This document shows, piece after piece, positions 8,095 to 16,933 of a stretch of 64,000 nt of DNA; position 1 is the stretch's first letter; every line of letters begins with the position of its first letter. Under the pieces are notes generated by a model. It had not been told where the DNA came from and searched no databases. It saw only the letters and a list, made by a program, of their open reading frames with translations. The stretch lies in assembly GCF_003201595.1 (NCBI RefSeq), contig NZ_QJJS01000007.1, positions 62,001-126,000 of the forward strand, given 5' to 3'. The position numbers were made by a program, and so were the translations under genes. This DNA comes from Sphaerotilus hippei (GTDB lineage Bacteria > Pseudomonadota > Gammaproteobacteria > Burkholderiales > Burkholderiaceae_C).

Positions 8095-9876
8095 ATGGGC
8101 TTCCTGTCGACGATGATGAGGCGCTTCTCGATCCGCTTCCGGATGAATGGTGCCATTGCCCTGGTGCTGGCCTTGTTCGCGCTGGTCGGCCTGACCGGCC
8201 TGTTCGCCGGTCAGCACCTGCAGGAGCTCAACACGGAGTTCATGGGGCATTCCGTCAAGGAGGCCCAGAACGTCTCGGACATCCGGGCCGGACTCGGCGA
8301 CATCCGTCGCCACGAGAAGGACATGGTGATCCACTACGAGGACTCGAAGGCCGTGACCGGCCATCGCGAGCTGTGGTCGAAGGCGATCGACCGCACCAGT
8401 TCGGCCTTCGAGGCGATGCTCGCTGGGGAGGACGACGAGGACAATCAGCTGGCCCGTGACGCGATCGGTCGTCTGAAGGCCTACCGCAGCAGCTCCGAAG
8501 CCACGGTCCGCAACATCGAGCTCGGTGTCTACGACAGCGCGATCACGGTCGACCGGGTGCTCGACCGCGCCAAGATGGAGATCCACGCGGTCGAACAAGC
8601 CGTGCACAAGATCGATGCGATCGTGCAGGCCGAGGCGGAGTCCACGAAGGCTGAATTCGGCGTCAGCATGCGTCGGGCCACCTGGGCCTTCCTGATCGTG
8701 CTGGTGGTCGTGGTGCTGCTGGTCGTGCCGCTGACGCTGATGAACTCCCGCTCCATCGTGCAGCCGCTGCTGCAGGCCCGCTCGATCGCCCAGTCGATCG
8801 CCGCGGGTGATCTGGGTTCGCGTGTCGAGGTGGTCGGGCAGGACGAGACCTCCGACCTGATGCGTGCGCTGCTCGAGATGCAGCAGTCGCTGCGCTCGAT
8901 GGTCGGCGAGATCCGCACGACCAGCGAATCGATGTCCATGGCCAGCAGCGAGATCGCCACCGGCAACCAGGACCTGTCGGGCCGCACCGAACAGACCGCC
9001 AGCGCGCTGCAGCAGACCGCCAGCTCGATGGAACAGCTGACCGGCACGGTGCGCCAGACGGCGGACTCGGCCAGCACGGCCAACCAGCTGGCGAGCTCGG
9101 CCGCGCAGGCCGCGCGCAAGGGTGGAGCGGTGGTGTCGCAGGTGGTGACGAACATGGAGGAGATCACGACGTCGAGCCGCAGGATCGCGGAGATCATCGG
9201 GGTGATCGACGGGATCGCGTTCCAGACGAACATCCTGGCGCTGAACGCGGCGGTGGAAGCCGCGCGTGCAGGGGAGCAGGGACGCGGGTTCGCGGTGGTG
9301 GCCGGCGAGGTGCGCAACCTGGCGCAGCGCAGCGCAAACGCGGCACGCGAGATCAAGAGCCTGATCAACGCGAGCGTGGAGAAGGTGGAGTCGGGCAGCA
9401 AGCTGGTGCAGGACGCCGGGGTGACGATGAACGAGATCGTCTCGGGCGTGCAGCGGGTCAGCGACATCATCGGCGAGATCACGGCGGCGGCGACCGAGCA
9501 GAGCAACGAGCTGGGGCAGGTCAACATGGCCGTGACCCAGCTGGACCAGATGACGCAGCAGAACGCCGCGCTGGTCGAGCAGAGCGCGGCCGCGGCCCAG
9601 AGCATGACCGACCAGGCCCGGCGCCTGACCGAGATGATCTCGACCTTCCGCGGCGCGGAGGATCAGGCGCATCCCTTCGGCCACACGCATGCGGCTCCAG
9701 TGGCTCGAGCCGTGAGCCATCGACCTGCCGCACCGGCTGCGGTCATCGCGGACCGGCCTGCGGCCCCTGCGTTCGCACCGGCACCGGCGCCAGTACCTGC
9801 ACCGGCTCCCGCCGCCAGGTCGTCATCGGGCAGTGCCGCCACGGCGCCGGTCGGTGACGACTGGGAAACCTTCTGA
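8095..9876 (+). CDS. Methyl-accepting chemotaxis protein 1, with C-terminal DWETF
   Basis: The chemoreceptor has about 593 residues. TM1 lies at about 16-38 and TM2 at about 195-215, around a roughly 155-residue periplasmic helical bundle. HAMP and the MCP signalling domain follow, with the tip sequence AFQTNILALNAAVEAARAGE. A Pro/Ala-rich tail ends in D-D-W-E-T-F, matching the xWExF pentapeptide that docks CheR and CheB in enteric receptors. The ATG at 8095 follows the SD GGAGG; a GTG at 8083 would overlap that SD. The ligand cannot be told. Part of the signalling domain (9130-9399) is nearly identical in DNA to two receptor genes downstream. Confidence 0.93.
   Translation: MGFLSTMMRRFSIRFRMNGAIALVLALFALVGLTGLFAGQHLQELNTEFMGHSVKEAQNVSDIRAGLGDIRRHEKDMVIHYEDSKAVTGHRELWSKAIDRTSSAFEAMLAGEDDEDNQLARDAIGRLKAYRSSSEATVRNIELGVYDSAITVDRVLDRAKMEIHAVEQAVHKIDAIVQAEAESTKAEFGVSMRRATWAFLIVLVVVVLLVVPLTLMNSRSIVQPLLQARSIAQSIAAGDLGSRVEVVGQDETSDLMRALLEMQQSLRSMVGEIRTTSESMSMASSEIATGNQDLSGRTEQTASALQQTASSMEQLTGTVRQTADSASTANQLASSAAQAARKGGAVVSQVVTNMEEITTSSRRIAEIIGVIDGIAFQTNILALNAAVEAARAGEQGRGFAVVAGEVRNLAQRSANAAREIKSLINASVEKVESGSKLVQDAGVTMNEIVSGVQRVSDIIGEITAAATEQSNELGQVNMAVTQLDQMTQQNAALVEQSAAAAQSMTDQARRLTEMISTFRGAEDQAHPFGHTHAAPVARAVSHRPAAPAAVIADRPAAPAFAPAPAPVPAPAPAARSSSGSAATAPVGDDWETF
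9130..9399 (+). repeat. 270-bp near-identical tract in chemoreceptor genes, copy A
   Basis: This in-frame tract encodes the signalling tip. It differs from copy C (13707) by one synonymous base (gca/gcg) and from copy B (11507) by two. Copies A and B stay very similar beyond both ends of the tract. Confidence 0.9.
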
Positions 9877-9921
9877 TTCCGCATCCGCGCCCTTACACCG
9901 AATTCCAGACAAGGATTCATC

Positions 9922-10476
9922 ATGAGCTTGCTCCATGACGCCCCCGTTCGCCAGATGAGCTCCACCTCCTTCTCCAGTGCCAGTGCCAAGCGCACGGCTG
10001 CGGCGGCCGCGGGCGGCTCCACGACGCTGGGTGGCGAGTTCCTCACCTTCCGGCTCGGGCAGGAGGAGTACGGCATCGACATCCTCAAGGTGCAGGAGAT
10101 CCGCTCCTACGAGCAGCCGACCCGCATCGCCAACGCGCCGCCCTTCCTCAAGGGGGTGGTCAATCTGCGCGGCGTGATCGTGCCGGTGCTGGACCTGCGC
10201 ATCAAGCTGGGCTGCGAGACGGCCGAGGTCAATGCCATCACGGTCGTCATCGTGCTGAACATGCGCGGTCGGGTCGTCGGTGCGGTGGTCGACTCGGTCT
10301 CCGACGTGCTGCAGATCGATGCCCAGATGGTCCAGCCGGCACCGGAGATGAGCGCGATGGTCGACATGCGTTTCATCCAGGGCATCGCCAACGTGGGCGA
10401 GCGCATGCTGATCCTGATGGACATCGAGTCGATTCTCTCCAGCACCGAACTGGGTGCGCTGGAAGCCGCGTTCTGA
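9922..10476 (+). CDS. cheW: Chemotaxis coupling protein CheW
   Basis: The protein has 184 residues. CheW links receptors to CheA in the signalling array. The CheW domain spans about 38-175, with FRLGQEEYGIDILKVQEI, PPFLKGVVNLRG, VIVPVLDLR and GAVVDSVSDVL. A Ser/Ala-rich N-terminal extension of about 35 residues precedes the domain and is longer than in enteric CheW. The SD AAGGA stands before the ATG. The gene lies between two receptor genes. Confidence 0.95.
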   Translation: MSLLHDAPVRQMSSTSFSSASAKRTAAAAAGGSTTLGGEFLTFRLGQEEYGIDILKVQEIRSYEQPTRIANAPPFLKGVVNLRGVIVPVLDLRIKLGCETAEVNAITVVIVLNMRGRVVGAVVDSVSDVLQIDAQMVQPAPEMSAMVDMRFIQGIANVGERMLILMDIESILSSTELGALEAAF

Positions 10477-10495
10477 ACGCAGGGCACATGAACGG

Positions 10496-12229
10496 ATGAT
10501 CAACATGCAATGGACGATCCGGCGCAAGCTGTGGATACAGCCTGCGATGATGGCGATGGTGCTGGTCGTCGTGGGTTCGGCGACGATGATGCGCACCCGC
10601 ACCAACCTGGCTGAGGCTGAAGGGAGCCAGCAGCAGCAGCAGGAGAAGCTGGCCCTCGCCTCCCGCTGGAGCGGGCTGACCGAGACCAACGCGGCCCGCA
10701 CGTCCGCGATGCTGATGACGGGCGAGGCCCAGGTCGAAGCCGCCATCAAGGCGGACATCAAAGCGACCAGCGCGGAGATCTCCGGCCTGCAGGAGCGCAT
10801 CGTGGCCCTCAGTGTCACGGAGGACGAGCGCCAGGCGCTGGCGACCGTGGCGCAGCGGCGCAAGGACTACCTGGCCGTTCGCGACACCCTGGCGGCTGGC
10901 AAGGCCGCTGCCGGGGCGGACATCATGCAGCGCATGAACAGCGAGTTCCGGCCTGCGCTGGCGGCCTACACCGAGGCGCAGAAGGCCTATGTGCACCTCC
11001 AGGAGACCCGCTCGGCCCAGCTGCGCGCCGACATGGGAGCGCAGCGCATGCGCACGGTCTGGGCGGTCATCGGCGTGCTGGCGGCGGTGGTCGCCGGCCT
11101 GATGGCCGGCACGGTGCTGCTGGTGCGCCTGATCTGCGTGCCGCTGGCCGACGTGGCCCGGGCGGCGCAGCGCATCGGCGAGGGTGACCTGACGCAGGAC
11201 ATGCCCGCCGGTCGGGCGGACGAGGTCGGCGCGGTGCTGGATGCGCTGTCGGCGATGCAGACGGCCTTGCGCCGCACCGTGTCCCAGGTGCGCGAGTCGG
11301 CCGAGTCCATCCAGGTGGCCAGCAGCGAGGTGGCCACCGGCAACCAGGACCTGTCGGGCCGCACCGAACAGACCGCCAGCAACCTGCAGAACGCTGCCAG
11401 CTCGATGGAGCAGCTGACCGGCACGGTGCGCCAGACGGCGGACTCGGCCAGCACGGCCAACCAGCTGGCGAGCTCGGCCGCGCAGGCCGCGCGCAAGGGC
11501 GGAGCGGTGGTGTCGCAGGTGGTGACGAACATGGAGGAGATCACGACGTCGAGCCGCAGGATCGCGGAGATCATCGGGGTGATCGACGGGATCGCGTTCC
11601 AGACGAACATCCTGGCGCTGAACGCGGCGGTGGAAGCCGCGCGTGCAGGGGAGCAGGGACGGGGGTTCGCGGTGGTGGCCGGCGAGGTGCGCAACCTGGC
11701 GCAGCGCAGCGCGAACGCGGCACGCGAGATCAAGAGCCTGATCAACGCGAGCGTGGAGAAGGTGGAGTCGGGCAGCAAGCTGGTGCAGGACGCCGGGGTG
11801 ACGATGAACGAGATCGTCTCGGGCGTGCAGCGCGTCAGCGACATCATCGGCGAGATCACCGCGGCGGCGACCGAGCAGAGCAACGAGCTGGGCCAGGTGA
11901 ACATGGCCGTGACCCAGCTGGACCAGATGACGCAGCAGAACGCCGCGCTGGTCGAGCAGAGCGCGGCCGCGGCCGAGAGCCTGAAGGATCAGGCGGTGCG
12001 CCTGGCTTCGGTCGTGACCATCTTCCGCCTGCAGCAGGGCAGGGATGTCTTCAGCCCGCCGGCACCGGCCCCCGCGCCGGCGTCCACGGGCTTGCGCAGC
12101 CCGTCGCCCGTCGTGGCCACCCGGCCGCCGCAGTCGCGGCTGGTGCCTCGTGCTCCAGCACCGGCTCCGGCCCCTGCCCCCGCCAGAGAGGTGGCCACCG
12201 CCGACGCCGGCGACTGGGAAACCTTCTGA
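10496..12229 (+). CDS. Methyl-accepting chemotaxis protein 2, with C-terminal DWETF
   Basis: The receptor has about 577 residues. TM1 lies at about 12-32, a short periplasmic helical region follows, TM2 is at about 190-212 (VIGVLAAVVAGLMAGTVLL), and then come HAMP and the MCP signalling domain. The tail is rich in Pro and Ala and ends A-G-D-W-E-T-F, so it should dock CheR/CheB like receptor 1. The start at ATG 10496 is 20 nt after cheW; ATG 10505 is an alternative. From about 11400 to 11980 the DNA is almost the same as in receptor 1, while the sensing parts are unrelated. Confidence 0.92.
   Translation: MINMQWTIRRKLWIQPAMMAMVLVVVGSATMMRTRTNLAEAEGSQQQQQEKLALASRWSGLTETNAARTSAMLMTGEAQVEAAIKADIKATSAEISGLQERIVALSVTEDERQALATVAQRRKDYLAVRDTLAAGKAAAGADIMQRMNSEFRPALAAYTEAQKAYVHLQETRSAQLRADMGAQRMRTVWAVIGVLAAVVAGLMAGTVLLVRLICVPLADVARAAQRIGEGDLTQDMPAGRADEVGAVLDALSAMQTALRRTVSQVRESAESIQVASSEVATGNQDLSGRTEQTASNLQNAASSMEQLTGTVRQTADSASTANQLASSAAQAARKGGAVVSQVVTNMEEITTSSRRIAEIIGVIDGIAFQTNILALNAAVEAARAGEQGRGFAVVAGEVRNLAQRSANAAREIKSLINASVEKVESGSKLVQDAGVTMNEIVSGVQRVSDIIGEITAAATEQSNELGQVNMAVTQLDQMTQQNAALVEQSAAAAESLKDQAVRLASVVTIFRLQQGRDVFSPPAPAPAPASTGLRSPSPVVATRPPQSRLVPRAPAPAPAPAPAREVATADAGDWETF
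11507..11776 (+). repeat. 270-bp near-identical tract in chemoreceptor genes, copy B
   Basis: Copy B of the signalling-tip tract. It differs from copy C by one synonymous base (cgg/cgc) and from copy A by two. Confidence 0.9.
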
Positions 12230-12302
12230 TCACCGCCCCGGTTGCGTGTCATACGCCCGGGGCGATCCGTTTTCCGCTTCTGCCGCACGAGGTCGATCGT
12301 CC

Positions 12303-14240
12303 ATGTCCGCTGCTTCCGTCGTTTCCGGGTCCCTCCATCGTCGCGTGGCGAGCAAGGTGTCCTTCTGGGCCAGCACCGCGCTGGCGCTGGTGCTGATGGT
12401 CGTGTGTGCCGCGCTGGCCTGGGCGTCCATCGACCAGTTCCGCGAGCATGCGCAGGAGGCCATGGCCGAGAAGAACCGCTCGGTGGCCGACACGGTCGAG
12501 TCCTACGACGCGACGGCGCGCGTGATGGCACGCACCTTCTACACCAGCTTTCGCGCCGGGCTGGCGAGCGACCTGCGCCTGTCGCCGGCCGGTGACGACC
12601 TGCTGAACGGCGAGACGGGGCTGAAGGATCACTTCGAGGCGGTCGATGCCTTCGCGACGCACACCGGTGGCGTGGCGACGATCTTCCTGCGCCAGGGCGA
12701 TGACTTCCTGCGCATCACGACCTCGCTGAAGAAGGAGAACGGCGAGCGGGCCGTGGGCACCAAGCTCGGGCTGCAGCATCCGGCCTACGCCACGCTGATG
12801 GGCGGACAGGCCTATGCCGGTCGTGCCAACCTGTTCGGCAAGGCCTACATGACCCGCTACGAGCCGATCAAGGACGGCACCGGTCAGGTGATCGGCCTGG
12901 TGTTCGTCGGCTTCGATGTCGGCGTGTTCGACGAGACCATCGCCCGCCTGGCCAAGGAGGTGCGGTTCTTCGAGAGCGGCCGTCTGGTGGTGATCGATCC
13001 GCGCAAGGGGCCGCAGGAGGCGGTGTTCGCCGCCCACCCCACGGCGCGCGGCCAGAAGGTGATCGAGCTCTGGCCGCAATGGGCGGAGCTGTCGGCGCAG
13101 CTGGCCGGAGCGCCGGGCGGCCTGCTGCAGGACGCCCGCCTGCCGGGGGCCGCCGACGCGCAGTGGCTGGCGGCCCACCAGACGCCGGGCAGTCGCTGGT
13201 GGGTCGTCTCCCAGGCCAGCGAGAGCGAGGCGATGGCCGATGTCTGGCGCCTGATGCGCTACCTGTGGCTGGGCATGGTGCTGGCCACCGTGCTGCTGGC
13301 GGTGATGATCCACGCCATGCTGACGCGCTGGGTCGGCCAGCCGCTGGTGCGGCTGCAGCAGGCGGTCGAGGCCGTCAGCCAAGGGGACCTGACCCGCAGC
13401 TTCCACAGCGACCAGCGTGACGAGATCGGCGAGATCGTGCGCGGGGTCGAGCGCATGCGCGACCGGCTGACCACCACGCTCGGTGCGGTGCGCTGTTCGG
13501 TGGAGTCGATCTCGACGGCCAGCGAGCAGATCGCGTCGGGCAACCAGGACCTGTCCGGGCGCACCGAGACCACGTCCAGCCATCTGCAGCAGGCGGCCAG
13601 CTCGATGGAGCAGATGGTGTCGACCGTGCGCCAGACCGCCGATTCGGCCCGCACCGCCAACCAGCTCGCCCATTGCGCCTCCGACGCGGCCCGCCAGGGG
13701 GGCGAGGTGGTGTCGCAGGTGGTGACGAACATGGAGGAGATCACGACGTCGAGCCGCAGGATCGCGGAGATCATCGGGGTGATCGACGGGATCGCGTTCC
13801 AGACGAACATCCTGGCGCTGAACGCGGCGGTGGAAGCCGCGCGTGCAGGGGAGCAGGGACGCGGGTTCGCGGTGGTGGCCGGCGAGGTGCGCAACCTGGC
13901 GCAGCGCAGCGCGAACGCGGCACGCGAGATCAAGAGCCTGATCAACGCGAGCGTGGAGAAGGTGGAGTCGGGCAGCCGGCTGGTCACGGCCGCCGGGGTG
14001 TCGATGAACGAGATCGTCTCGGGCGTGCAGCGCGTCAGCGACATCATCGCCGAGATCAGCGCGGCCTCCGGCGAGCAGAGCCAGGGGCTGGGCGAGATCA
14101 ACCGCTCGGTCACCGAACTCGACGCGATGACGCAGCAGAACGCCGCGCTGGTCGAGCAGAGCGCGGCGGCCGCCGAGAGCCTGCGCGAGCAGTCGCGCCG
14201 GCTGGCTCAGGAGGTCGACGGATTCAGGCTCACCGCCTGA
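12303..14240 (+). CDS. Methyl-accepting chemotaxis protein 3 with periplasmic Cache domain
   Basis: The receptor has 645 residues. TM1 (about 16-38) is followed by a large periplasmic region of about 275 residues that looks like a Cache_3/Cache_2 sensor (segments VATIFLRQGDDFLRITTSL and GRANLFGKAYMTRYEPI). TM2 lies at about 318-342, then HAMP and the MCP signalling domain. It ends V-D-G-F-R-L-T-A and lacks the WETF tail of the two upstream receptors, so it may depend on them for methylation. The start is the ATG at 12303; the longer open frame would overlap receptor 2. Cache receptors usually bind small metabolites, but the ligand here is unknown. Confidence 0.92.
   Translation: MSAASVVSGSLHRRVASKVSFWASTALALVLMVVCAALAWASIDQFREHAQEAMAEKNRSVADTVESYDATARVMARTFYTSFRAGLASDLRLSPAGDDLLNGETGLKDHFEAVDAFATHTGGVATIFLRQGDDFLRITTSLKKENGERAVGTKLGLQHPAYATLMGGQAYAGRANLFGKAYMTRYEPIKDGTGQVIGLVFVGFDVGVFDETIARLAKEVRFFESGRLVVIDPRKGPQEAVFAAHPTARGQKVIELWPQWAELSAQLAGAPGGLLQDARLPGAADAQWLAAHQTPGSRWWVVSQASESEAMADVWRLMRYLWLGMVLATVLLAVMIHAMLTRWVGQPLVRLQQAVEAVSQGDLTRSFHSDQRDEIGEIVRGVERMRDRLTTTLGAVRCSVESISTASEQIASGNQDLSGRTETTSSHLQQAASSMEQMVSTVRQTADSARTANQLAHCASDAARQGGEVVSQVVTNMEEITTSSRRIAEIIGVIDGIAFQTNILALNAAVEAARAGEQGRGFAVVAGEVRNLAQRSANAAREIKSLINASVEKVESGSRLVTAAGVSMNEIVSGVQRVSDIIAEISAASGEQSQGLGEINRSVTELDAMTQQNAALVEQSAAAAESLREQSRRLAQEVDGFRLTA
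13707..13976 (+). repeat. 270-bp near-identical tract in chemoreceptor genes, copy C
   Basis: Copy C. Immediately outside the tract the gene diverges from the other two receptors at DNA and protein level (for example LAHCASDAARQGGE before it and RLVTAAGVSMNE after it), so the identity has sharp edges here. Confidence 0.9.
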
Positions 14241-14259
14241 GCCTGAACCGCCTCGTGCG

Positions 14260-16833
14260 TCAGGCCCCGGCCTGGCGCAGCGTGACGCTGACGGGCTGCC
14301 TCAGCACGCCGCGCAGGCCCCACCAGCCTGCGGCCAGCGCGAGCAGCGCTCCCGCCAGCCCGCCGGCGGGCACCACCCACCAGGGCGGCTGCCAGACGAA
14401 CTCGAAGACGAACCGGGCCAGCGCCCAGCCGGTGGCCGAGGCGGCCAGCGCCGCCAGCACGCCGGCCAGCACCCCCACGCCGACCAGCTCGGCGCGCTGC
14501 ACCTGGGCCAGCAGCGTGCTGCCGGCGCCCATCGCCCGCAGCAGCGCATATTCACGCGCGCGCTCCTGCCGCGTGGCCGTCAGCGCGGCGAACAGCACCA
14601 GCAGGCCGGCGGCCAGCGTGAAGGCGAACAGGAACTCCATCGCGCGGATCACCTGGTCGAGCACGCCCTGCACCTGGCGGATCTGCGCCGAGACATCCAC
14701 CACGGTGACGTTCGGGAAGCGGGCCGACAGCGCGCTGTCCAGGCCCGGCCGAGCCGGGGCCCGGAAGGCGGTGATGTAGGTCACCGGCAGGTCGGCCATC
14801 TGCTGGCGCGGGAACATCACGAAGAAGTTCACCCGCATCGACGACCAGTTCACCTTGCGCAGGCTGGTGATGCGGGCCGACAGCGTCTGGCCGGAGACGT
14901 CGAAGCCGAGCCGGTCGCCCAGCTTCAGGCCCAGCGTCTCGGCCAGGCCGCTCTCGACGCTCAGGCCGTCGGCCTCTTCGCCCACCCAGCGCCCGCCGAC
15001 CAGCTCGTTGTGCGCGGGCAGGGCCGTGGCGTGGCTGAGGTTGAACTCCCGGTCCACCAGCCGCTGGGCCCGCTCCGCCGGGTAGTCGGCCGGGCTGACG
15101 GCACGTTCGTTGACCGTCACCAGCCGGCCGCGGAACATCGGATACCAGTCGTTGCCGCTGACGCCGGCCTCGGCCAGCGTGCGCCGGAACTCGTCGGTCT
15201 GCTCGGGCAGGATGTTGATGACGAAGCGGTCGGGGGCGCTGGCCGGGGTGGCCGCCCGCCAGCTGGTGATCAGGTCGGTGCGGATCAGCACCAGCAGCAC
15301 CAGCGCCATCAGGCCCAGCGCCAGCGCACTGACCTGCAGCACGACCACGCCGGGGCGTGCGCCCAGCTGGCGGGTGGCCAGCAGCAGCCAGCGGCGTGCC
15401 CCCACCTCGGGCACCCAGCGCCGCAGCAGCCGCACCGCCAGCCAGGCCGCCAGCGCGAACAGCCCCCAGGCGAGCGCGAAGCCCGCCAGCGCGATGCCGC
15501 CGAGCTTCAGGTCGGCGGCCACCGTCATCAGCAGGCCGGCGTAACCCGCCGCCCCGGCGAGCATCACGCCCAGCGAGGTCGGCCGCAGGTCGCCCAGGTC
15601 ACGGCGCAGCACCCGCAGCGGCGGCACCCGCGCGAGCTGCAGCACCGGCGGCAGGCCGAAGGCGGCCAGCAGCACCAGCCCCACGGCCATGCCGAGCAGC
15701 CCGGGCCAGACCCCGGGGGCCGGCAGCTGCGAGCCGACCAGCCCGGCCAGCAGCCAGACGAACACCTGGTGCACCAGCAGGCCGGTGGCCACCCCCAGCG
15801 CCCCGGCGATCAGCCCGATGCCCAGCAGCTCCAGGCCGTAGAGGCTGGCGATGCGCCACTGCGCCAGGCCCAGCACGCGCAGCATCGCGCAGGTGTCGAG
15901 GTGACGCTGCGCGAATCCACGCGCGGCGATGCCCACCGCCACCGCGGCCAGCAGCGCGGCCAGCACCGCCACCAGCTGCAGGAACTGGCCGGCGCGGTCC
16001 AGCGTCTGGCGCATCTCGGGGCGGGCGTTGTCGAGCGATTCGATGCGCGCGCCGCGGATCTTCTGCCGGTCCAGCGTCTCCTGCGCCCAGCTGGTGTAGG
16101 CGCCCACTGCGGTGGCGCGGGCCCCTGCCTCGGCGTTGGCCACGGCCAGCCGCCAGGTCACCCGGCTGGCGGGCTGGACCAGTCCGGTGGCGGCGAGGTC
16201 GCCCGCGGCCATCATCACGCGGGGTGCGAAGCTCAGGAAGCCGGCGCCCCGGTCGGGCTCGGCCATCAGCAGCGCGCCGATGCGCAGCGTGCTGTCACCC
16301 AGCAGCAGTGCATCCCCCACCTTCAGCCCCAGCGCCTCGAGCACGGCGGCGTCGGCCCACACGGTGCCACGCGGCGGCCCGCCGTCCCCCGGGCGGACGG
16401 GCCGTGCCGGGCCGTCCGCGATCTCGACCCGGCCCCTCAGCGGATAACCCGGCTCGACCGACTTGAGCGACACCAGCTTCGCCCCGCCCCCCTGGGCGTT
16501 CGAGGCGCGGGCCATGCTCGGGAAGCTGGCCGACTGGGCCGACCTCAGGCCCATCTCGGCGGCCGTGCGCCGGAAGGAGTCGGGCAGCGGCTGGTCGCTG
16601 ACCAGCACCGCGTCGCCGCCGAGCAGCGACAGCGCGTCACGCTGCAGCGCCGCCTGGAGACGGTCCGAGAAGAAGCCGACGGCCGTCAGGGCCGCGACGG
16701 CCAGCACGACCGACAGCAGCATCAGGCGCAGCTCGCCGGCACGCAGGTCGCGCCGCAGCTGGCGCCAGGCCTGCGGCAGCAGGCCGGGCGGGCGGCGAGA
16801 GGGGGAAGGGGACAGGGCGACGGAGTCAGTCAT
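14260..16833 (-). CDS. Large FtsX-type ABC transporter permease (YbbP-like)
   Basis: The inner-membrane protein has 857 residues. One TM segment lies near the N-terminus (about 35-55). A long periplasmic region follows, then a membrane block at about 265-480 and a C-terminal FtsX block with TMs at about 730-850 (AMEFLFAFTLAAGLLVLFAAL). Size and two FtsX units match the YbbP/LolC-like family of MacB-type permeases, which use an ATPase to move lipids or lipoproteins. No ATPase gene (YbbA type) is next to it. It is convergent with the last chemoreceptor gene. Confidence 0.85.
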   Translation of the reverse strand: MTDSVALSPSPSRRPPGLLPQAWRQLRRDLRAGELRLMLLSVVLAVAALTAVGFFSDRLQAALQRDALSLLGGDAVLVSDQPLPDSFRRTAAEMGLRSAQSASFPSMARASNAQGGGAKLVSLKSVEPGYPLRGRVEIADGPARPVRPGDGGPPRGTVWADAAVLEALGLKVGDALLLGDSTLRIGALLMAEPDRGAGFLSFAPRVMMAAGDLAATGLVQPASRVTWRLAVANAEAGARATAVGAYTSWAQETLDRQKIRGARIESLDNARPEMRQTLDRAGQFLQLVAVLAALLAAVAVGIAARGFAQRHLDTCAMLRVLGLAQWRIASLYGLELLGIGLIAGALGVATGLLVHQVFVWLLAGLVGSQLPAPGVWPGLLGMAVGLVLLAAFGLPPVLQLARVPPLRVLRRDLGDLRPTSLGVMLAGAAGYAGLLMTVAADLKLGGIALAGFALAWGLFALAAWLAVRLLRRWVPEVGARRWLLLATRQLGARPGVVVLQVSALALGLMALVLLVLIRTDLITSWRAATPASAPDRFVINILPEQTDEFRRTLAEAGVSGNDWYPMFRGRLVTVNERAVSPADYPAERAQRLVDREFNLSHATALPAHNELVGGRWVGEEADGLSVESGLAETLGLKLGDRLGFDVSGQTLSARITSLRKVNWSSMRVNFFVMFPRQQMADLPVTYITAFRAPARPGLDSALSARFPNVTVVDVSAQIRQVQGVLDQVIRAMEFLFAFTLAAGLLVLFAALTATRQERAREYALLRAMGAGSTLLAQVQRAELVGVGVLAGVLAALAASATGWALARFVFEFVWQPPWWVVPAGGLAGALLALAAGWWGLRGVLRQPVSVTLRQAGA

Positions 16834-16933
16834 GGAGCATCAGGCGTCGGGGCGCACGGACCGGAAGCGCTGAACGTAGCATGCAAATGCGCAGAACCGC
16901 CGCAGCGACGACCCATGCTGCAATAAGGACATC

